This document shows, piece by piece, positions 59,977-64,000 of a DNA stretch of 64,000 nt. Numbering within the stretch: the first letter of the stretch is position 1; the number at the start of each line of letters is the position of its first letter. The stretch covers positions 3,830,501 through 3,894,500 of the forward strand of contig NZ_CP109450.1 in assembly GCF_041438865.1 (NCBI RefSeq), read 5' to 3'. The notes beneath the pieces were generated by a model. The model had not been told where the DNA came from. It saw nothing but the letters and a program-made list of their open reading frames with translations, and did no database searches. The position numbers were made by a program, and so were the translations under genes. The stretch comes from Streptomyces sp. NBC_01471 (lineage in GTDB: Bacteria > Actinomycetota > Actinomycetes > Streptomycetales > Streptomycetaceae).

Positions 59977-61103
59977 ACTCGGTCCACCGCACCGTCCGAG
60001 ACCGCGAACCGCACGCCCTCCAGGACACCCGGCACATCGTCGTCCACCGCCGCCGTCACCAGTACCTGTTCCCCAGGCGCCACCAGCTCGGCAAGCCGCT
60101 CCCTGCGCCGCACGTCCAGCTCCGCGAAGACATCATCGAGCACCAGCACGGGCTCATTGCCCTCGGTCCGCAGCAAGTCGTACGAGGCCAGCCTCAGCGC
60201 CAGCGCATACGACCAGGATTCGCCGTGGCTCGCGTACCCCTTGGCCGGCAGCCGACCGAGCTTCAGCACCAGGTCGTCACGGTGCGGACCGACCAGAGTC
60301 ACACCGCGCTCGATCTCCTGTTTGCGGGCCCCCACCAGCGCGGCCATCACTTGCTCGTACAGCTCGTCCTTCGACTGAGCGGCCTCGATTCCCTCACCCA
60401 GCGAACTGCGGTACTCGAGTACAACCGGCCCGCCACCCGGCGCGACCTGCTCGTACGCCTTGTCGGCCAACGGCTGCAGCGTCGCGATCAGATCCAGCCG
60501 CTGCGCCAGCAACTCGGCGCCCACACGCCCCAGATGCTGGTCCCAGACGTCCAGTGTGGACATGTCCATGGATCTGCCACCGTGCCTGCGGGCCATTGCC
60601 GCGGACTTCAGCAGCGTGTTGCGCTGCTTCAGCACCCGCTCGTAGTCGGAGCGCACTCCGGCCATTCGCGGCGAACGTGCTGTGATCAGCTCATCCAGAA
60701 ACCGGCGGCGCTCACCCGGATCGCCCTTGATCAGGGCCAGATCCTCGGGCGCGAAGAGCACGGTCCGGACGATTCCCAGTACATCCCGCGGCCTGACCTG
60801 TGAAGACCGGTTGATCCGGGCCCTGTTGGCCCGGCCCGGGGTGAGTTCCAGCTCGACGAGCTGAGACCGCTCGCCCTGGGTGACCGCGGCGCGGATCACG
60901 GCCCGGTCGGCCCCCATCCGCACCAGCGGCGCGTCGGACGAGACCCGGTGGCTGCCGAGTGTCGCCAGATAGCCGACCGCCTCGACGAGGTTGGTCTTGC
61001 CCTGGCCATTGGCTCCCACGAACGCAGTGACGCCCGGGTCGAGAGGCACCTCGACCCGGGCGTACGAGCGGAAGTCGGCCAGCGACAGATGCGTGACGTG
61101 CAT
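59973..61103 (-). CDS. recF: DNA replication and repair protein RecF
   Basis: This 376-aa SMC-like ATPase has Walker A GANGQGKTN (residues 30-38), the signature region before it and Walker B VLVLDDVFAELD. It loads RecA onto gapped DNA with RecOR. The start is an ATG at 61103. It follows gnd by 30 bp and overlaps dciA by four bases. Confidence 0.96.
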   Translation of the reverse strand: MHVTHLSLADFRSYARVEVPLDPGVTAFVGANGQGKTNLVEAVGYLATLGSHRVSSDAPLVRMGADRAVIRAAVTQGERSQLVELELTPGRANRARINRSSQVRPRDVLGIVRTVLFAPEDLALIKGDPGERRRFLDELITARSPRMAGVRSDYERVLKQRNTLLKSAAMARRHGGRSMDMSTLDVWDQHLGRVGAELLAQRLDLIATLQPLADKAYEQVAPGGGPVVLEYRSSLGEGIEAAQSKDELYEQVMAALVGARKQEIERGVTLVGPHRDDLVLKLGRLPAKGYASHGESWSYALALRLASYDLLRTEGNEPVLVLDDVFAELDVRRRERLAELVAPGEQVLVTAAVDDDVPGVLEGVRFAVSDGAVDRV

Positions 61104-61133
61104 GACCGTGCGCCGACCTTCCCTGCTGCTGGG

Positions 61134-62012
61134 TTACTTCTTGTTCTCGACCGCGTGGCCACCGAACTGGTTGCGAAGTGCGGCGATCATCTTCATCTGC
61201 GGGGAGTCGTCCTGGCGCGAGGCGAAGCGGGCGAAGAGCGACGCGGTGATCGCGGGCAGCGGAACCGCGTTGTCGATGGCGGCCTCGACCGTCCAGCGTC
61301 CTTCGCCCGAATCGGCGGCGAAACCACGGAGCTGGTCGAGGTGCTCGTCGTCGTCCAGTGCGTTGACCGCGAGGTCGAGCAGCCAGGAACGGATGACCGT
61401 CCCCTCCTGCCAGGAGCGGAAGACCTCGCGCACGTCGGTGACGGAGTCGACCTTCTCCAGGAGCTCCCAGCCCTCGGCGTACGCCTGCATCATGGCGTAC
61501 TCGATGCCGTTGTGGACCATCTTGGCGAAGTGGCCGGCGCCGACCTTGCCCGCATGGACCGAGCCGAACTCTCCGTCGGGCTTCAGCGCGTCGAAGACCG
61601 GCTGCACCTTTGCGACGTTCTCGGCGTCGCCGCCGTACATCAGCGCATAGCCGTTCTCCAGGCCCCAGACGCCACCGGAGACGCCGCAGTCGACGAAGCC
61701 GATGCCCTTGATGCCCAGCTCGACCGCGTGCTTCTCGTCATCGGTCCAGCGCGAGTTTCCGCCGTCCACGACGACGTCACCCGGGGAGAGGAGGCCGGCC
61801 AGCTCGTCGACGGTGGACTGGGTCGCGGCGCCTGCCGGGACCATGATCCACACGACGCGGGGACCCTTGAGCTTGCCCACAAGCTCTTCCAGGCTGTGGA
61901 CATCGGCTACGTCCGGGTTGCGGTCGTAACCGATGACGGTGTGACCAGCGCGGCGGATGCGCTCGCGCATGTTCCCGCCCATCTTGCCGAGGCCGACGAG
62001 ACCGAGCTCCAT
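61134..62012 (-). CDS. gnd: 6-phosphogluconate dehydrogenase (NAD-type, short form)
   Basis: This 292-aa protein has an N-terminal GLVGLGKMGGNM (NAD binding), the substrate motif FVDCGVSGGVWGLENGYALM, and VGAGHFAKMVHNGIEYAMMQAYAEG with the catalytic Lys. It is the short YqeC-type, which oxidatively decarboxylates 6-phosphogluconate to ribulose-5-phosphate. The ATG at 62012 has aaggatc upstream. It is located between dnaN and recF, an arrangement typical of Streptomyces. Confidence 0.92.
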   Translation of the reverse strand: MELGLVGLGKMGGNMRERIRRAGHTVIGYDRNPDVADVHSLEELVGKLKGPRVVWIMVPAGAATQSTVDELAGLLSPGDVVVDGGNSRWTDDEKHAVELGIKGIGFVDCGVSGGVWGLENGYALMYGGDAENVAKVQPVFDALKPDGEFGSVHAGKVGAGHFAKMVHNGIEYAMMQAYAEGWELLEKVDSVTDVREVFRSWQEGTVIRSWLLDLAVNALDDDEHLDQLRGFAADSGEGRWTVEAAIDNAVPLPAITASLFARFASRQDDSPQMKMIAALRNQFGGHAVENKK

Positions 62013-62123
62013 CAGAAGATCCTTAGTGACGTGGTGGCGTTTCGTACCCGCGTCCGAGCGTACGCCGGGACAGGGGTACACACCTGTGGGGTGAGCCGCT
62101 CAGACGTACGGCGGCGAACCGGC

Positions 62124-63254
62124 TCAGCCCGACAGCCGCACGGGCATGATCAGGTACTTGTAGGCGTCGTCCGCCTCGGCATCGAGAGCGGGCCGGCCAC
62201 TGAGCAGCGCGGGTTTGGTCGACGTCGTGAAGGAGAGCTGGGCGACGGGGGAGTCGATCGCGCTGAGCCCGTCCAGCAGGAAGGTCGGGTTGAAGGCGAT
62301 CGAGATGTCGTCACCGTCGAGCTTGGCGTCCACCCGCTCCACAGCCTGTGCGTCGTCGCTCGATCCGGCCTCCAGGATCAGCACACCCTGCTCGAAGCTG
62401 AGCCGTACCGGAGTGTTCCGCTCGGCGACGAGCGAGACACGCTTGACGGCCTCGACGAACGCGGGCGTCTCGATCACGGCGATCGAGTTGAACTCGGTCG
62501 GGAAGAGCGTCCGGTACTTCGGCAGATCGCCTTCGAGGAGGCGTGTGGTCGTACGCCGGCCCGCGCCCTCGAAACCGATCAGGCCCTCACCTGCGCCGGA
62601 CCCGGACAGTGCGAGCGTCACGGTGTCACCGCTGGTCAGTGACTTGGCGGTGTCCAGGAGCGTCTTCGCGGGGACCAGCGCGACCGCGGATGCCTCCGGG
62701 TCCTCCGGCTTCCACAGGAACTCACGGACCGCGAAGCGGTAGCGGTCGGTGGACGCCAGGGTGACCCGGTCACCCTCGATCTCGATCCGTACGCCGGTGA
62801 GCACGGGCAGCGTGTCGTCCCGGCCCGCGGCGATGGCCACCTGGGCCGCGGCCGAGGCGAAAACCTCACCGGGGACGGTGCCCGTCGCGGTCGGCATCTG
62901 CGGCAGCGCCGGGTACTCCTCCACAGGAAGGGTGTGGAGGGTGAACCGGGACGAGCCGCAGACAACGGTGGCCCGGACCCCGTCCGTGGAGATCTCCACC
63001 GGGCGGTTGGGGAGGGCGCGGCAGATGTCGGCGAGCAGCCGACCCGAGACGAGAACGGTGCCGTGTTCCTCGATCTCCGCGTCGACCGAGACCCTCGCCG
63101 AGACCTCGTAGTCGAAGCCGGAGAGGCTCAGTGCGCCGTCCTCGGCCTTCAGGAGCAGGCCCGCAAGAACGGGCACCGGCGGACGGGCCGGAAGGCTGCG
63201 GGCCGCCCAGGCCACCGCCTCCGCGAGTACATCGCGCTCCACCCGGATCTTCAC
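62124..63254 (-). CDS. dnaN: DNA polymerase III beta clamp
   Basis: This 376-aa protein has three beta-clamp domains, with KIRVERDVLAEAVAWAARSLP at the start, SGRLLADICRALP, TGVRIEIEGDRVTLASTDRYRFAVRE, and the C-terminal YKYLIMPVRLSG. It is the sliding processivity clamp. The GTG at 63254 with aggaggcgg upstream is preferred over the long frame through oriC to 63911. dnaA is expected past the right edge. Confidence 0.97.
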   Translation of the reverse strand: MKIRVERDVLAEAVAWAARSLPARPPVPVLAGLLLKAEDGALSLSGFDYEVSARVSVDAEIEEHGTVLVSGRLLADICRALPNRPVEISTDGVRATVVCGSSRFTLHTLPVEEYPALPQMPTATGTVPGEVFASAAAQVAIAAGRDDTLPVLTGVRIEIEGDRVTLASTDRYRFAVREFLWKPEDPEASAVALVPAKTLLDTAKSLTSGDTVTLALSGSGAGEGLIGFEGAGRRTTTRLLEGDLPKYRTLFPTEFNSIAVIETPAFVEAVKRVSLVAERNTPVRLSFEQGVLILEAGSSDDAQAVERVDAKLDGDDISIAFNPTFLLDGLSAIDSPVAQLSFTTSTKPALLSGRPALDAEADDAYKYLIMPVRLSG

Positions 63255-64000
63255 CGGAACCGCCTCCTGCTGTTGCTCGCTCGCCCTGCTGGCCTTCGTC
63301 GTCGGCTTCTCGCCGGGGACCAGTCTGACGTACGCCGCCGACAGTCGGTGCGCGTCGGGGTCAAGTCGTGCCGAGCGGCGTCGGGGGCACCGGCCGTGAG
63401 TTGTGCACAGCGCCCACTTCGAAGCCAATTCCCCGGTAACTCCAGGGGGTAGTAGTAGTAGGGGCTGTGGAAACCGTGGATAACCCCGTTTGTGCAGCTC
63501 AGCGGCGGTTTTTTGTCCACCGTGCCTGTGGGTGGAGCCGGTGGAAAAGTGCCCGGCTCTGTGGACGGCGAAAAGTTCTGCACACCCGGTGCACAGGGGA
63601 GGGGGACTTCTCCCCAGCTCCGTCCCCAGCTTTACCCACCTTTCCCACAGCCCAACCGACCACCTTGGTGTGACGGCTTTCACTCGACCCGGTGACGGCG
63701 GGTGTTTCGTTGCCGAACAGTGGACAAGGGTGTGGAGAAGCTGGGGACAACATGGCCCTGCCTGTGGGCCGACGGTGGACAACGAATCCCCAGGCTTGTG
63801 GAGAAAAAATCTGTCCACAGGCTGTGGACAGCGGTTGGCCACAAATCCACAACTGCCTGACCTGCCCTGATGGAGTCTCAGGCGCTCGCCCTGTGGACAC
63901 AATCTGGACAACTGATCGGTCCCCAGGGTGTGGACGGCTCATCTCCCTCAATGCTGTGGAGAACATACGCGTCGAGCCCCGTATTCGAACACCGACGGCG
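63255..64000. other. oriC: oriC, dnaN-proximal part
   Basis: This gene-free region upstream of dnaN is packed with DnaA boxes on both strands: ttgtccacc (63513), tgtggacgg (63560), agtggacaa (63719), ggtggacaa (63774), ctgtccaca (63811), tgtggacag (63823), ttggccaca (63835), tgtggacac (63892), tgtggacgg (63929) and tgtggagaa (63731, 63797, 63955), with weaker ones between. This is the standard Streptomyces origin between dnaN and dnaA; the window cuts it before dnaA. The dnaN promoter lies within. Confidence 0.93.

Noticed and set aside
63255..63911. Long N-terminal extension of dnaN through oriC
   Set aside because: The residues derive from DnaA-box-rich noncoding DNA; the GTG at 63254 has a good ribosome site and the standard beta-clamp start.

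Overview
The window is a GC-rich actinobacterial chromosome segment and is almost certainly Streptomyces. The evidence is high GC with strong third-position G/C bias, many GTG starts with GGAGG-type ribosome sites, and the order dnaN-gnd-recF-DUF721-gyrB-gyrA-DUF3566 beside a DnaA-box-rich origin. Typical Streptomyces families are also present: class E sortases, a SARP regulator, DLW-39, DUF5324 and CrgA. The right end is the dnaN-proximal half of oriC. The left end is about 64 kb away, at the start of a probable branched-chain keto-acid dehydrogenase operon.

Layout, left to right. (1) 1-13 kb is a catabolic block. It holds an Lrp/AsnC regulator divergent from a truncated gene, a TetR-3-hydroxyacyl-CoA dehydrogenase pair divergent from paaN, a three-gene SPOUT/HTTM/DUF5819 operon, paaABCDE (the phenylacetyl-CoA epoxidase and its reductase) and an acyl-CoA dehydrogenase. 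A 14-bp palindrome upstream of paaN/paaH recurs as its exact reverse complement upstream of paaA, with a one-mismatch copy in the first intergenic region. The TetR protein is the likely ligand. (2) 13-28 kb is a mixed accessory block: rhodanese, J-domain protein, DUF2252, a DUF3533-like membrane protein with divergent MarR, HxlR with divergent azoreductase, TatA, an LCP ligase, an MgtA-type P-ATPase with ArsR, and TetR with an MFS exporter. Several genes here have tandem duplications running across the stop codon. (3) 28-36 kb is the conserved growth and division operon fhaA-fhaB-pstP-rodA-pbpA-pknB, after a tRNA-Leu and closed by a large hairpin. (4) 36-43 kb holds three class E sortases, pabA/trpG, a 58-aa membrane protein, DUF881, crgA, a rhomboid protease and a cyclophilin. 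(5) 43-53.5 kb holds DUF5324, a lone sensor-domain protein, an AfsR-like SARP-NTPase-TPR regulator, a repeat-rich intergenic region with a gene remnant and twelve CCGTG units, tRNA-Ala, an HTH protein, a Ser/Thr kinase, a secreted membrane-anchored protein, DLW-39 and tRNA-Ile. (6) 53.6-64 kb is the replication core and oriC.

The segment links replication, segregation and cell-envelope growth. Four parS-like sites (19064, 45345, 52977, 59286) would recruit ParB. One sits inside the last codons of the SARP gene and another is the centre of a 34-bp perfect palindrome upstream of gyrB. DnaA boxes are dense in oriC, and four lie together in the crgA-rhomboid intergenic region, a candidate DnaA-titration site. 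I found no CRISPR array, insertion sequence or complete prophage.
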